Shown here in pieces: positions 11,601-25,054 of a stretch of 64,000 nucleotides of DNA. The position numbers were made by a program, and so were the translations under genes. Source of the DNA: Liolophura sinensis (Eukaryota; Mollusca; Polyplacophora; Chitonida; Chitonidae); contig NC_088300.1 of assembly GCF_032854445.1 (NCBI RefSeq), positions 39,090,458 to 39,154,457 on the forward strand. The letters are read 5' to 3'. The notes beneath the pieces are model-generated. The model did no database searches and was not told the DNA's origin. It worked only from the letters and a program-made list of their open reading frames with translations. How positions within the stretch are numbered: position 1 is the stretch's first letter; every line of letters begins with the position of its first letter.

Positions 11601-11690
11601 ATACTGGAGATGATTAACCACCAAACTCAATTAGCCTTATATGTTCCATGTTCAGACGTGCCAACATCTGTGTTATGGGCATGGCCTGAA
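8627..11690. repeat. 90-bp minisatellite, about 34 units, open in one plus frame
   Basis: The unit starts GGGCATGGCCTGAAATACTG, exactly 90 bp (30 codons), so one plus frame stays open for long stretches (8650-9543, 9498-10964, 11160-11504). Interruptions are a 10-bp deletion near 9528 and a TGA variant at 10963, 11143 and 11503. Unit types recur in blocks: 8821-9180 is repeated as 9181-9540 with only small differences, and a TGA-type block recurs near the right end. Differences between units mostly change the amino acid, so I do not treat this as a gene. Confidence 0.95.
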
Positions 11691-12177
11691 GTCTGAGACC
11701 CAGCATCACTGCTGACATGAAGCCTAGTGCATGCAGTAGATAGCTGAGAGAAGTAAGGCTATAAGCTGCAAGTCCACGGTCTTGGAGAGGCTTCCCGGAA
11801 TTTAGATTAGGGGGATAGGACTTCACATCTTGTACCCAATTCCACGTCTGTAGTGTAGGCTGTGACAGGTCTTCTGTATAGCTTCATGCAGACTATCTGT
11901 TGTGGCCATACAGACGTAAGGCCATGCATTCTTCGTTCATCTCAGTCTGAGAGGATTGGATTATTGGAGCTGACAGATGGAAGGTGTCTGTTCACAGTAC
12001 CCCATGGTGTTAATCATGCGATTTCTCTCTGTCCAGGTTAAAACCAGGCTGTGATCAACGTTACAGCTACAGGATATTCTAGGCCAGCCTGAATCTTAAC
12101 CTCAGTTGGCAAAAGTTGATAGTAATGACCCTGCATTTGATCTCTTTGTTTGTTTGGAGTTTCTTCTGCCTGCCACC
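11691..12177. other. Unique spacer right of the 90-bp array
   Basis: Non-repetitive, moderate GC. Short open frames exist on both strands but have no splice context or family match. Nothing supported. Confidence 0.4.
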
Positions 12178-12392
12178 CCATGCTAGTAACTGCTCAGTGT
12201 CTATGCTTGTAACTGCTCAGTGTCTATGCTTGTAACTGCTCAGTGTCTATGCTTGTAACTGCTCAGTGTTTATGCTTGTAACTCCTCAGTGTCTTTGCCT
12301 GTAATTGCTCAGTGTCTATGCTTGTAACAGCTCAGTGTCTAGGCTTGTAATTGCTAGGTGTCCATGCTTGTAACTACTCAGTGTCTATATGA
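12178..12392. repeat. 23-bp minisatellite, about 9 units
   Basis: Unit TGCTTGTAACTGCTCAGTGT plus CTA, repeated about nine times with growing divergence to the right. Confidence 0.9.
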
Positions 12393-15300
12393 CAGATTTA
12401 ATTATGGCTGAAAAAAGTTGTTTTGGGACACTGGTTTTTATAGACGCACATGCATATATTGGATTGATGTACACGTACAAATTATTAAAACACCATTATA
12501 AATTATAAGAGCTGCATGATTCTGAATTAATGAAACATTTTTAAAAAGACTTTTCTACATGTACCAAACATTATATAATTTTTTTTTTTTTTTTTTTTTT
12601 TTGATTCTCATTTTCAACCATATGATGGCTGTCAGTTTTATGGCTGGATAAAATCAGCCTACCCAGGTAATTAAACCACAGACCTTAGAAAAAGTTAATG
12701 CAGAAAGTCAGTATGCACATCATAACATTGCAAGAAAATATGGTCTGCTGTATAATTATAGACTGCAATACCAAACCATTTAATGGTACCATGCACGCAA
12801 GGCCCTACCCAGTTAGCGAAGGGAAATTCCCAAATTTCTTCCACGGTCAGTAATGAACCCACAGGCCTTGTTCATATGTCCTACATATCCCAGCCATTTG
12901 AAGACAATTAAGTATCCAGGCATGACCCACTCCCATTATAAATTACAAATGTCAAAACTGCCTAAAAGCTGCAGCATACAGCATAATTCTGTTTATACTG
13001 AATTCAGCACATAGATGTGTAAGGCACAGGCACATGTGCCAGGTTATTACTGTCACTGACAATAGGCATTTACATGCGAATTAATCCTGCTACTTGAATA
13101 CAAAATCAAATCTCAGACAAATAGCTAGACAGTCATTTACAATGTATGTTAAAGGCTACCATTTTCTTAGCTCTACAGTAAAGCATTAATCCATGTGGGA
13201 GTATTGATGTGCCACAAGGGTATGAGGTGAGGAGAGGGGGGGTCCGGAAGGCAGGGGGACTGTTGGAAAAGCAGTGGGAAATTGATGGCGCCGATGTTAC
13301 TTGCACCTGTCCCTCCCAATCAGCCTCAAAATACCATGCATTATTTAATCGGACAAAAACCCCAATAGCCTGAATCCTTGAAAAATACACCTGGGTCAAT
13401 TGCGATGATTGATTGTGAGCAGCCGGGTACTATCGTAGTACAAGTCATTTCCCACTCACGCATACAACACGCACATAATGGAATCTATTCAGCCATTTTC
13501 TCTTGTTATCAGACAAATCCCAATTAACAAATAAACAACGTACTTCAGGCAAACAGTGTGCAAACATTAAGATCAATAACACATATAGATCAGGTAGAAA
13601 TACTTTAACAGCTATTCATTCCATATTAATCATTCACTATGATTAAGAATTAGAAAACAATTGAGGTTGTTACTAAAATAACATTTCCGGCTTGGGTTCA
13701 AGCTGTTCTTGCAGTAGCAATAATCTCATTTCAGGCTGTATCAGTTTTGTCTCACTATGCAGTGAAATATCAAATGGCGTTACTCCAAATTGTCTTCAGC
13801 AGTATTTGCGAAAGAGATAAGTTCACTTCCTGTTGTGATAAAAGCATTTAAAAATCTAATAAAAGGTTACTGATATCACATACTGCATCTGTGGGATTCG
13901 AACTCCTTCTAATCTATCGGTTTACCTCCAGCAGTTACACAGAGAAGAGAAATTGGTCAAAGGAGAATGTTTAAAGCCTATCATACAGCTTGCCATTCGC
14001 GTATGTGAACATAGTACAATAAGTGAAAGGAAAGACAACACTGTTACCAGGCATCAGCAGTCTTGCATTAAACAAGTAACTTTGATCCACTGCCAATATA
14101 GTCATTGTGGCAAAGTTTATTCCGTGTACACTCCTACAAACAGCAGTGGCTATAGTTCAGTCTTGTAGCATTAAGCACTTATGTTAAGCAGGTAAGACAC
14201 TTTTAAGCACTTTTGAACTGTCTGTTGCTAATTGCATGAAAACTATATCATGTCACGGAGAAAAAATATTTGCAGATTTGTAATCCTGATGTCAACTCGA
14301 AATTAGGTGATGTAAGCTATGTTTCAATCTGGTTATTTAAAACGATTATAAGAGTTTACTCAGAACCAATTTAACTCTTTTGTACAGTGTATGTACAAGT
14401 TCTTAGTATTATTCCATATCAGACAAATTTCCCTTTTGTTGGACAGCAATGATCATGTAGGGGACATGTGTACTCCAGTAACCGGCATTTTCCTCTCAGC
14501 CATGTTTGATCTTTACTTGCTACAGGCTTCGTAATCGCCCTTAATTTAGTGTACATAAAAAAGCCTTTAAGAAACCTCCTCTTTCGACAACCAATGGCAT
14601 TGCGGCCTGCATACTTGCACCAGGGCATTTTTAAGCAATCACTGATGGCCCTTTATAAAAACGCTTTTCTTTGGGTTTTTGACTTGATTTGGGTGAGAAA
14701 ATAATGACATGGCTCACACCTCCTGCAAAACGGACCTTTAAATTCAGTGCAAGGTGATGTATGGGTGAATATTGATCCAGCAACATCATTGTTTGCACAC
14801 TTGAATTAAAATGACAAAAACATGTCAGCCAAGAATCAACACGCAAACAACTGTACTTACATAATCTTACATGTACACATCATGGCTGTTTACCAATCCT
14901 AGGCTTATGTAATGTTTATGTCCAAAGACCGTTCTTAGTCGATTAGCCATCTTGCAAAACATATTTCTTATTACATACTACATACATGTATGCATAATTT
15001 TTCTGCCAGGAGGAAATTTATTTACTTATTTATTTGACTGATGTTTTACGCCATACTCATACGATGGCGGCCAGCATTATGGCGGGTGGAAACCGGGCAG
15101 AGCCTGGGGGAAACCCACGACCATCTGCAGGTTGCTGGCAGATCTTCCCACGTATGACCGGAGAGCCAGGGGGAAATAACTGCAGATATAAGTACTTTTA
15201 CTTAAAAGACATGACATCTGAAGGATTTTGCCAATGTATTATTTAACAGAAAATTTGTTGTAGCTAAACAATCGCAAGTATATTCACATACACACCAATA

Positions 15301-16194
15301 GCACATGGGCTACATGTATATGTACACACTGCTCAAGACAGTTGATCGTTCTGATTTTGAATATATGGTCCAATCCATTTGATTTAACCTTCAATTTAGC
15401 ATAAGAAATCCCAACTCATCCGCAAGAACCCACTCCCTGAGAGGCTTCATCTCCAGAAATTTTTCCAAGATTTGTCATTTGTTTTCTGATTTATGTCAGT
15501 TGTTATGTGACTGGGAGTGTAAATATTATCCTTATTTTTATATGGACAAAAATTAGAAGAAAAAAAATCAACCCTGTTTTTAGGCAAATTTTACCACGAC
15601 TTTTCATCAGCATACATCATATACATTTTATATACATTTATATAAGCATTATTTTTAGTTTTAGTTGATTTTTATTTTAAAGGTGAATTGTAAGGGTTTT
15701 TAGTTACAAACCAAAAGTTATCACAGGCTAAATACATGGTGTTACATTTTTCTGTTATTTTGTATCAAAATTTTGTAACTTGTAGTTTATAGTTGGCTAT
15801 ATATATATATATAAAAGAAATCATGACAGTTTTATTTGGTGATAATGGCATATGCCTTGTTCCCCTAGGATTTTGAAACATTTGGGTGTCAGGACAGCCC
15901 TAGTGGTTCATTCATCTGTGAATCGTCAAACAAGCCTCAAAAACTGATAGATTTTTGTGAATAGGGATAACGGGCACCACCAAAGAAATTAGGATGTTCT
16001 AAGAACACAGAGAGATTTTATTGAACATTTTCTATACAAAATTAAATTGAGCAATTCTAAACATCCATATTAAAAGTACTTAATGAATTATTTTCCCAAA
16101 GAAACTTGGAAAATCTTATGCAAGATTTGCAATATACATTTATATGTTCTCAATTTTTGCAAAAGCAGGAGTCTTCAAGCTGGCTATCCGGAAC
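12393..16194. other. Unique AT-rich spacer
   Basis: Contains a T-run of about 23 near 12580 and a tRNA-like TTCGAA stretch near 13905 on the minus strand, possibly a SINE fragment. A SINE at 15015-15172 is listed separately. No gene supported. Confidence 0.4.
15015..15172 (-). mobile_element. SINE copy, minus orientation, 5' truncated
   Basis: Plus strand TTTATTTACTTATTTATTTG, then GATGTTTTACGCCATACTC, GGCCAGCATTATGGCGGG, CGGGCAGAGCCTGGGGG and CCACGTATG: the reverse complement of the SINE body. The tRNA-like head is absent. Confidence 0.85.
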
Positions 16195-16445
16195 TCCTTC
16201 ATGCATGCATTCACAATATGATTGCTCTTACTCCTTCATGCATGCATTCACAATATGATTGCTCTTACTCTTTCATGCATGCATTCACAACAGGATTGCT
16301 TTTACTCCTTCATGCATGCATTCACAATAGGATTGCTCTTATGCCTTCATGCATGCATTCACAATAGGATTGCATTTACTCCTTCATGCATGCATTCACA
16401 ATATGACTGCTCTTACTCCTTCATGCATGCATTCCCAATATGATT
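16195..16445. repeat. 37-bp minisatellite, about 7 units
   Basis: Unit CCTTCATGCATGCATTCACA plus ATATGATTGCTCTTACT. The core TGCATGCA is a perfect palindrome in every unit. Confidence 0.92.
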
Positions 16446-16999
16446 GCTCTTTTAATTCATGGATCCTATCTTTCTGTGTATTAACATGTACCTATCAAAG
16501 AACTGTGTGTATATTTGACTACTGGTTAAATACAAACACAATAATATACAGAAAAATTAAGCAGGTAAATATGTGTCAGTTTAATATTTGTAAGATATAT
16601 AGGCAAAACGATTGTCTCCTTGTTTTCTTGTTGCTTTACACAAACCATATAACACTGGCTGTTAAATCTTATATTTTACAAATATATTCACGTGCTGGTA
16701 TACAGGTTAAATATGAAATATGATATTTGTATGTTCATGTATGAGTCACCTGTCATTGCCTCGTGTTTAATAAATGATGACTTTAATACAATAAGAGCAC
16801 TTGCCAAGGAGCTTTTCATCATCCTGGATACATCTCAGAATATTACCTCTTTCAGCAATCTTGTAAAACTACACGGAAAAATCATCATAAACAAATACAA
16901 GTATGTGCAGAGAGTATTGATTTCTGTCAGAGCCATGCAGACTATGTTTGTTCTCACTTCAACAGCTTGACACTTATCTGCTGAACAGGTACTGTCTTG

Positions 17000-17190
17000 G
17001 GCAGGTACCTCAGCAGTTCTAGACAAACAATTTTTTGCGTTTTGCAGTTCCAAACACTTTTCAAATATAGGCTCTACAGCCAATGATGTTAAGGCAACTG
17101 AGGCAAAATGGCAAATGGTTCCTCGGTAAGACACTGGAAACTGTGGGTAGTGTGAGTAGGCTGGGGTCATGCCGAGAGACAGGAGTAAGA
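17000..17190 (-). other. Candidate exon, unassigned
   Basis: On the minus strand a pyrimidine-rich stretch ending GACCCCAG is followed by an open frame with YSHYPQFPVSYRGTICH and later EKCLELQNAKNCLSRTAE, and then a possible donor GTACCTGC. Cysteine-containing and plausible as an extracellular segment. There is no family match and no linked exon, so this could be chance. Confidence 0.15.
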
Positions 17191-20100
17191 GGGTTCCTAT
17201 CCAAAACTGGCCATGTGATTTTATAATATGACTTGTTGACGTGATCTTAACAAGACCTAGCTAAGCAACTGTCAGCATAAACAATGGAGAAAGAGGCGCA
17301 CAGTAATTAGTCTACTGCAAATATTCCTGGTTTCTTGGGAGGCTAAAAAAACATTTATTCAACGAGAGAAACCTGGAGAAATTGAAAGTATCTGCAAAGC
17401 CAGAAAGTGTAACCAGATACCAACACATATCTATATCCTGAAAAGAAGCTAAAAACCAAACAACAAAGAATTAATCTGATAATTGTAACGAAAAGAATGT
17501 CCATTATCCAGGTTTAAGATTTTGCAGCAAACTAGCGAACACTTGGCACTCACAAAAATGGCGGCACCACACACTGTGCAGTGGCGCACATGCTCGCATA
17601 CATGTAGAGTCGTTTTGAAAACATTCATCGCGTGAACATTCGAAACATTATGGAAATCTATCACTACAATAATTACATACATATGTAGATGGATACACAC
17701 CAAATGCAGTTAAGTGCCGGCGTCCGTCCATGGCTGAGGGGGCTAAATGTCTTTTGCTGGAAGTTCCCTAGTCCTTAACTTACGGCACTGTATATTCAAA
17801 TTCAGCTCTTGTTAGTTTGTCTATATATTTACCTCAGGTTTGTCAGTTACATGTACATGTGGACTTTCAGGATGGCAAAGGTTTCCACCAACCATACATC
17901 TTATACATGTACCATCCTTAATAAACTTACTGCTACGTATATAAACCTTTTGGAACCATTAAAGCAGTAGCTGTTTAAAAAGATTCACATTCTTCCCACC
18001 GGTAATTAATTTGGAATGAACACGTTTTAATAATGTACATGTACTATTATTTTAACTTTATACAAGATGTTTTACACAACTTTTTCAATAAATTATTTTT
18101 TTGTTTTGATATTTTTAATTATCAGCTTTTTGTTGTATCTTTGTTAAATGTTCTAAATGCTGGTTTATGTTAGTAACAGTGTATTTCTTTAACTTGAATG
18201 TTTAAATTACTATTTCTCTGGTCGTACAAGGGAAGGTCTGGTAGCAACCTGCTGATGGTCGTGGGTTTCCCCTGGGCTGAGCCTGGTTTCCTCCCACATT
18301 AATGCTGGCCACCATCGCATAAGTGAAATATTCTTGAGTACGGCGTAAACACCGATCAAATAAATAAATAAATTAAATTACTTTTTCACAGGATTTTTAT
18401 GTTTAATATATGCTTAACCTAATAAACATAATAAACAAGCATGGAACTGACCATAAAATGCTCTGAGAATGTTTGGTAAATGCAGGTATACATTTAAAAA
18501 GATAATGAAAGCCCTAAAGTGTCTTTTTCAGTTTCAGTAAATAAAAAAACAAATTTCCACGCACTAGCTGCAACATCCATTGTAGGGTTTTGGGCCATAT
18601 ATATTGCAGTCAGGCCCCTTGTTACTGAGTACAGATCTACTATTGAAGTGCACACCAAAGGTATTTTCATTTAAGAACAGGTTGTGACTGTGTAATTTTT
18701 CAGAGGCCAGTCTCTGAACGTCGCCCATTTCCACCATTTTTTTTTTTTATAAGCGTTTATACTAGCTGCCAGAAGCCTTCTGATCCAATCACTCCAGAGC
18801 TAATATTCCAGCCTTATTCCATTGCTGGTACCTTTCTCACAATTTGTGCTGATATACACAGTAATTTCGTGTTCTAACTAATGTGATCTTGCACTACTTA
18901 TTTGAAAGAATGTCGTGATTTCTGTACAGTCATCTTGAAAACCCTTGCAAATGGGCTTTGAACTAGCACCCCTTGATGGAGTGTAAACCTTAACGGTTTA
19001 GGTTTTCAAGTCGAGGAATTAGGCAACATATCCCTGTCACCGAAGTGCGGAGTGGAAAATCAATTTCAATGAAACTACGCAGTATAGTCTGGCTGCTGTG
19101 ACAGCCCAACTCCATCACAATAGGCTCTAATTGTACAACGCGAGCAAAGCTTAATCATACATATTCAGTCCGCAGCCCTCCGTTTTGGGACAGGAAGGCA
19201 GGCTTCATTAAAGGTTTGCCGGGCAGACCGATTACAGAAACAAGAGAATACAGATCACCGTCACTTTTCCCCAGACCTCAAGGGCTTAGCTCTGCTCTCA
19301 CCCCCACCCACGTGTCCTAACTCAGCTTCGTTCACATCAGCCTAAACCCTTAGTAACAGAGTAGAACTGTCCAACTTTGGCCAACACAATGTGCAATCAA
19401 GAGCTGCTTCTCCTAGCATCTAATACTTTCCGTCATGCAACTCGGGCCATTTTGCTGCTCCCATTACCATCTATTACAGATTTACTTTAAACACACGCCC
19501 CAGGAAATCTGTCACTTGGAAATGATAAATCAAGTTTAACACTCCCACTGAGACAGCTTAGTTGAATACAAATTTCTGAGATGCCTGGGATATTCCAGGA
19601 TGCTCCAACTGTTGATTATAACGAGCTTTATTTCAGATTTCACAAACCTTATGAAAATGACACAGAATCATCAACATGTACATGTGCTGTAAGATATTCT
19701 GGCCTGCACGTGCTTACTTATCTAGAGCAACAGCTGTATTAATGCAACAATAAATCATTTGCAGGTTTTTGTTTAGATATGAGGATCAACACTCACGTGC
19801 ATGTGCACAATAAAGAAGGTGAGGACTTTGATTCACAGCACTAAAAGACAACTGACAAGACTGCCATCCAAATTACTACATTTGATGTTAATAAAGATGC
19901 ACCGTCACTAGTTGCCTTGCGGATAGACATTCTCAGATACTGGTTTTTCCATTGTTCGCTACTTAACAGCTTTATACATGTACGACCTTGTCCCCAGCAA
20001 CAATTTATCCATGTATTATGCCATGTAACTAAACCACTGCCTGTTTTGACATGTATGTAACATATTCCTTAGTTACTGGTAACACATATCCTATATAAAG

Positions 20101-21469
20101 ACCTCTGTGATCATTCATATTCATATTCCTTGAAAATAACATGAAGTTTGAAACTGCAGTTGGAATATAACAGAATGTAGAAAGTTAAGAAGGTGTTTTA
20201 TTATTTTTTTTCCTATGTAAATTCTCCTCACCATCTTTCTCTATTTCTATTTAATGGTATTAGATATGATAATGTAACAATGTCATATTGTCATACATGC
20301 ATATGAACAACTTGACCCATTACAAAGAAAGAAACTATAAAAAAAAAATTTAAAATTTATTAGCATTACACAAAGCATATTTAATATATTTATTTGTTCC
20401 ACTGCATTTGGTGTTTAACTTATAACAGAGTACACAATTAAATAAAACAACATCTGGAGAGATGTTAGGCTTTCTTTTTTTTTTTTTTTTTTGAACCTAA
20501 CCTAAACACTGATGACCACAGTATACAAAGTTTATATCGCTCTTCACTGACAACATATCATGTAACTAAAAAATAAAAAACTTTTATTTAAAGTCACCAT
20601 CAGCATGCTCCATAGCTCCTTGGCTTCAGAACCCAAACAACCTTCACAGAATTCAAACATAAAAGTAATTTGCAAAAAAGTACACACATAAATTTATGAA
20701 GAAAACAAAAACAAAAACCCAACCTTGAAAAGAAAGTAATCAGAGATTGTAAAGATGTCTGTCCCCACTTCCCTGCAGAAAAATATAAGGATAGCACAGT
20801 CGGCCATTGCACAAGACTAATATATTTTTAAGGAATTTGTTACTTGGAACATTGCCCTTTGGGGTGTTATGTATTCTGACATCAAATCAGTGTATTACTG
20901 CCTACCCCTGGCCTAATAAATCGGTGTAATCAGTGTAATGAGCAAAGCGGGAGCCACAGGTTGCATGTCAACCTACCAATGGACGTCAGGCTGTTTAATG
21001 TGTAGGAACAGTCGTTTTCATTTTCTGTTAAAAGGGAGGTTAGAAATGCAACACATACAGGGCAGACAGAGAGGTGCAAGGGAATGAGGTTCATTGCTTT
21101 TCTTGTCTGTTTTCTCCAACTCTGATGGAGTGACATGCCATGTTCAACAGTGAATACGAAAACCTTTCAAAAATGAAGCTTCAAGGATGACTTTTCAGTC
21201 AAACTGAATAAAGAAAGAGACATTACTTGCATGAAATGTAATGTATGTTCAAAACATCTTGTGGAAATCAAACCACAGGCATCATTGGCTTAACCGAACT
21301 ACATGTAATTTATTCACTAAATAATCACCCATTTTCTGGTTCAGCAGATTTTTCAAATTCTGTGGGCTGAGACGCCATATACTGATACAAATTCGTCACT
21401 TCAGATCATTTTCCACAATGTTCAAGAACGCTGCGCATTAAAATTTGACACCTTATAGTCCACTTGATG
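17191..21469. other. Unique spacer with scattered SINE fragments
   Basis: Includes a possible tRNA-like head near 17730 (CATGGCTGAGGGGGCTAA) and the SINE at 18218-18375. Bases 18950-19650 are non-repetitive with less AT bias than their surroundings, but no exon was recognised. Confidence 0.35.
18218..18375 (+). mobile_element. SINE copy, 5' truncated
   Basis: Begins CTCTGGTCGTACAAGGGAAG, then CAACCTGCTGATGGTCGTGG, CCACCATCGCATAAGTGAAA, TTCTTGAGTACGGCGTAAAC and a (AAAT)n tail. Confidence 0.85.
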
Positions 21470-22235
21470 TATGATGTAGTCCACTTTAGACTTCCACACC
21501 TTATACATGTACATGTACAAGTATGGTGTAGTCCACTTTAGACTTCCACGCCTTATACATGTACAAGTATGATGTAGTCCACTTTAGACTTCCACACCTT
21601 ATACATGTACAAGTATGATGTAGTCCACTTTAGACTTCCACACCTTATACATGTACAAGTATGATGTAGTCCACTTTAGACTTCCACACCTTATACATGT
21701 ACAAGTATGATGCAGTCCACTTTAGACTTCCACACCTGATACATGTACAAGTATGATGCAGTCCACTTTAGACTTCCACACCTTATACATGGACAAGTAT
21801 GATGTAGTCCACTTTAGACTTCCACACCTTATACATGGACAAGTATGATGTAGTCCACTTTAGACTTCCACACCTTATACATGTACAAGTATGATGTAGT
21901 CCACTTTAGACTTCCACACCTTAAACATGTACAAGTATGATGCAGTCCACTTTAGACTTCCACATCTTATCCATGTACAAGTATGATGTAGTCCACTTTA
22001 GACTTCCACACCTTATACATGTACATGTACAAGTATGATGTAGTCCACTTTAGACTTCCACACCTTATACATGGACAAGTATGATGTAGTCCACTTTAGA
22101 CTTCCACACCTTATACATGTACAAGTATGGTGTAGTCCACTTTAGACTTCCACACCTTACACATGTACAAGTATGATGTAGTCCACTTTAGACTTCCACA
22201 CCTTATACATGTACAAGTATGATGTAGCCCACTTT
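21470..22235. repeat. 46-bp minisatellite, about 16 units
   Basis: Unit TGATGTAGTCCACTTTAGAC plus TTCCACACCTTATACATGTA and CAAGTA. Some units carry an extra CATGTA. Confidence 0.95.
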
Positions 22236-22307
22236 AAATCACATACACATACATGTACATGTATCTATCAGTCTGTCATGTGTGTTTGGTTGGCTGGTTA
22301 GTTACTT

Positions 22308-22396
22308 GGGTACACTGGGGGATCCAAGCTTTGGCCTCATTGGTGGCACACTACAATTGTCAGGTGAGGGCCTTAGACCACTCAGCCACAGAGCGT
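22308..22396 (-). mobile_element. tRNA-like SINE head of a second family
   Basis: The minus strand reads TGTGGCTGAGTGGTCTAAGG (box A-like, Leu/Ser-tRNA style), then CAATGAGGCC and GCTTGGATCCCCCAG (poor box B). No cloverleaf end or CCA is evident, so a functional tRNA is unlikely; it looks like a fragment of a different tRNA-derived SINE. Confidence 0.45.
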
Positions 22397-23540
22397 CATT
22401 TGTATATTAAAGTTTGAAAATCCTACGTGTATGGCACACATGCACAAGTGTTTCATGATTAACATATTTTCTGCCTCGTTAAATTCAAACGCGAAAAAAA
22501 AATCAGATTCAGGTTATCTTGCATAATTTGTTCGAGTTTAATAAACATATCCCATACGATACTACGCAGAGTCATATTTGTCCCATAACAGACAAAATAT
22601 GTCCAGCACAGGTTTTCTAATCAATGCAACAACCAGAAAATTGGCACAAGGGCAAACAATTACTCTCAAAACCAAAGATAAGTACGGGTTATCACCTGCG
22701 TTGAGGTGTTTGATCAAGGTTATGTAAGGCGACATCAAATTCCAAACCTTGTGCAATCTAAATAAATTGGCTCTATTCATGCTGACTTAAGCCTAGGAGA
22801 AAAACATGGTCTTGGAAGTTATCAGTGTAGACTGGACCCGATAACAAATGAAATTATCATTACAATATCTGGACTTCATCCTATCTTTGTGTCTATTTTA
22901 CACAGGACAACAACCCACCTATTAAAATGACCCTCAAAGCATATGTGATATCACAGCATACAGAGTCAAGAATTAAGAATTCTATCTTACACTCTTGTAA
23001 AACAATGGCATTGGGTAGAAAATACTGAACTTTTTCAAAATTCTCCGCCTATCAACACAGATTAAGACACAATACAAGACTTTCGTATCCCTAGAAGAAC
23101 ATTTTGAAATTTTGTGGAAAACCTAATGTCCAATTAATTACTTTTGATAACAATTTCTTACCACATATCGCCACAATATGGCTGAAATACTGCCGATGTG
23201 GCCTAAGCCATATCCATTCATTCATTCTTAGCACATAATTAGGTCACATGTATTGTGTATATTTGCTTTATATAAGAATTATTGTGAACATTTCACATTT
23301 TTAGATATGTGACATTAAGAAACACTTAAATACACTGATTCTATGTCCTGTAGGCAGTAGGGTAATATGCAAATTACCAGAGCCTGTGAGGTGGGAAAGG
23401 GCCATGTCTGTTTTGTATAAAAGGAGAAGGAATAGTCCTTCCAGTTGCATTTGGCAAAAAAAGCACTGAATTCTCCTGATATCTCATTTCCTGTTAAACT
23501 TAACTTCTCAGAGGTTTTTCTCTAAATCTAGCAAATATTT
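22397..23540. other. Unique AT-rich spacer
   Basis: No repeat or exon recognised. Nothing supported. Confidence 0.4.
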
Positions 23541-23544
23541 CTAT

Positions 23545-23935
23545 ATGCTATGGCAGGATATTTGGGACTTTACAGATGATGGCAGGTTTCTTTTACGAAC
23601 TGTAACCCTCAGTGGGTAAGGGGTTCACACAACTGTCTAAACGTAAGGCTGATGTTTTGTTTTTTCGGCTTATTTCAGGTGCCTGTCCTCTCAATGCGAG
23701 ACTCCACAGGACTGGGTTACATCCTAACAGCACTTGTGACTACTGTTATGTGGAGGAAACTGTATCTCATTATTTACTCCATTGCTTTTGTTTTACCGAT
23801 AATAGATTTGTTTTACAGCAACGTGTAACAACTCTTGGTGTAAAATGTCTTCCTCGTGAAGGGTTAACTAGGTCATAATAACCATCGAAAATTTTGTAGG
23901 CTGTGGCAGACTATATAATATCTACAGGGAGATGC
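23545..23935 (+). pseudogene. Non-LTR retrotransposon (LINE) ORF2 3' remnant
   Basis: Translated pieces in shifting frames: WQDIWDFTDDGRFLL, then LNARLHRTGLHPNSTCDYC and VEETVSHYLLHC, then AVADYIISTGR. These follow the order seen at the end of many LINE ORF2 proteins: a WQ..WD..GR segment, the L..R.GL....C-x2-C...H-x4-C zinc-binding segment and a terminal Y-I-x-x-T-G-R. Frameshifts between pieces and the lack of an RT domain show a dead 5'-truncated copy. The clade is not assignable by eye. Confidence 0.75.
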
Positions 23936-24247
23936 TAATGTTAAAAGTATTATGTGTAAATCTCTCAGTTTTGGCGTAAATCAGTCCCGCTTGGGACTGG
24001 CACACGCCAACATTTTTAATAATTATAATCTCCTAATGTGTGGTACATGCCAATACTGTAAACCTTCTCTCTTCTAGTATTCCTTTGGCAGGACGTGTCA
24101 GAAAAAAAGAAACAAAGTCTCAAAGGTATGATGTGAATATTTAAAACCACTTATCACATCTCCTGTCAGAGAAACTAGGCAATAGGCAAAATAGAACAAC
24201 AACTGGCAACAATAGTGCCAGTATGTAATATGAAACAGTAACCCGAC

Positions 24248-24600
24248 AGTGTACAGCTGGAGGTCATTTTGCACACTTTGGTGTACAGCTGGAGTTCTTT
24301 TTGAACACTTTGGTGTACAGCTGGAGGTCACTTTGCACACTTTGGTGTACAGCTAGAGGTCATTTTACACACTATGGTGTACAGCTGGAGGTCAGTTTGC
24401 ACACTTTGGTGTACAGCTGGAGGTCATTTTGCACACTTTGGTGTACAGCTGGAGGTCACTTTGCACACTTTGGTGTACAGCTGGAGGTCATTTTGCACAC
24501 TTTGGTGTACAGCTGGAGGTCACTTTGCACACTTTGGTGTACAGCTGGAGGTCACTTTGCACACTTTGGTGTACAGTTGGCGGTCCATTTGCACACTTTG
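24248..24600. repeat. 32-bp minisatellite, about 11 units
   Basis: Unit TGTACAGCTGGAGGTCATTT plus TGCACACTTTGG. Three overlapping plus frames are open across it, as expected of a short repeat lacking stops. Confidence 0.93.
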
Positions 24601-25054
24601 TGCGACTTCAAGAATCCTATGCCTATTCTTCATAAATGTCAATATGTGCAAAGGCACGCAGATTGAAATTTGAAAAAATAATCAGTGTGAACAACTTCAG
24701 GCCATTTTCGAGTTAGAGAATCTCATACCTAATAACGGCTGAGATATGCCCCACATAAATTTGAGTGAGATGGACAGACAGATGGATGATGGCACGTAAC
24801 AAGTAAATGAAACTGGAATACTTACCGTCTTCTGCTGATAAACTTATGTCTGGGATGTAGGGTTAGGGACAACCCTAAACAACAGCTGTCACACAGAAGC
24901 ACACATAGCCAGAGACTACTAAGAGCCTTCATTCTCAAGTCATTAATCTGCAAACAGACAGAAATGATGCACAGTCACCCAAATGATGATTTAAAAAATA
25001 AACACAATCCCAGACTGTATCCATGTTCAACAATGGATATATTGTTGCAATGTC
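24601..25054. other. Unique spacer between arrays
   Basis: No gene or repeat recognised. Confidence 0.4.

Noticed and set aside
13133-13399. Possible upstream convertase exon (NNAWYFEADWEG)
   Set aside because: The candidate donor leaves phase 0, but exon 7979-8066 needs two bases from its upstream neighbour, so the two cannot join directly.
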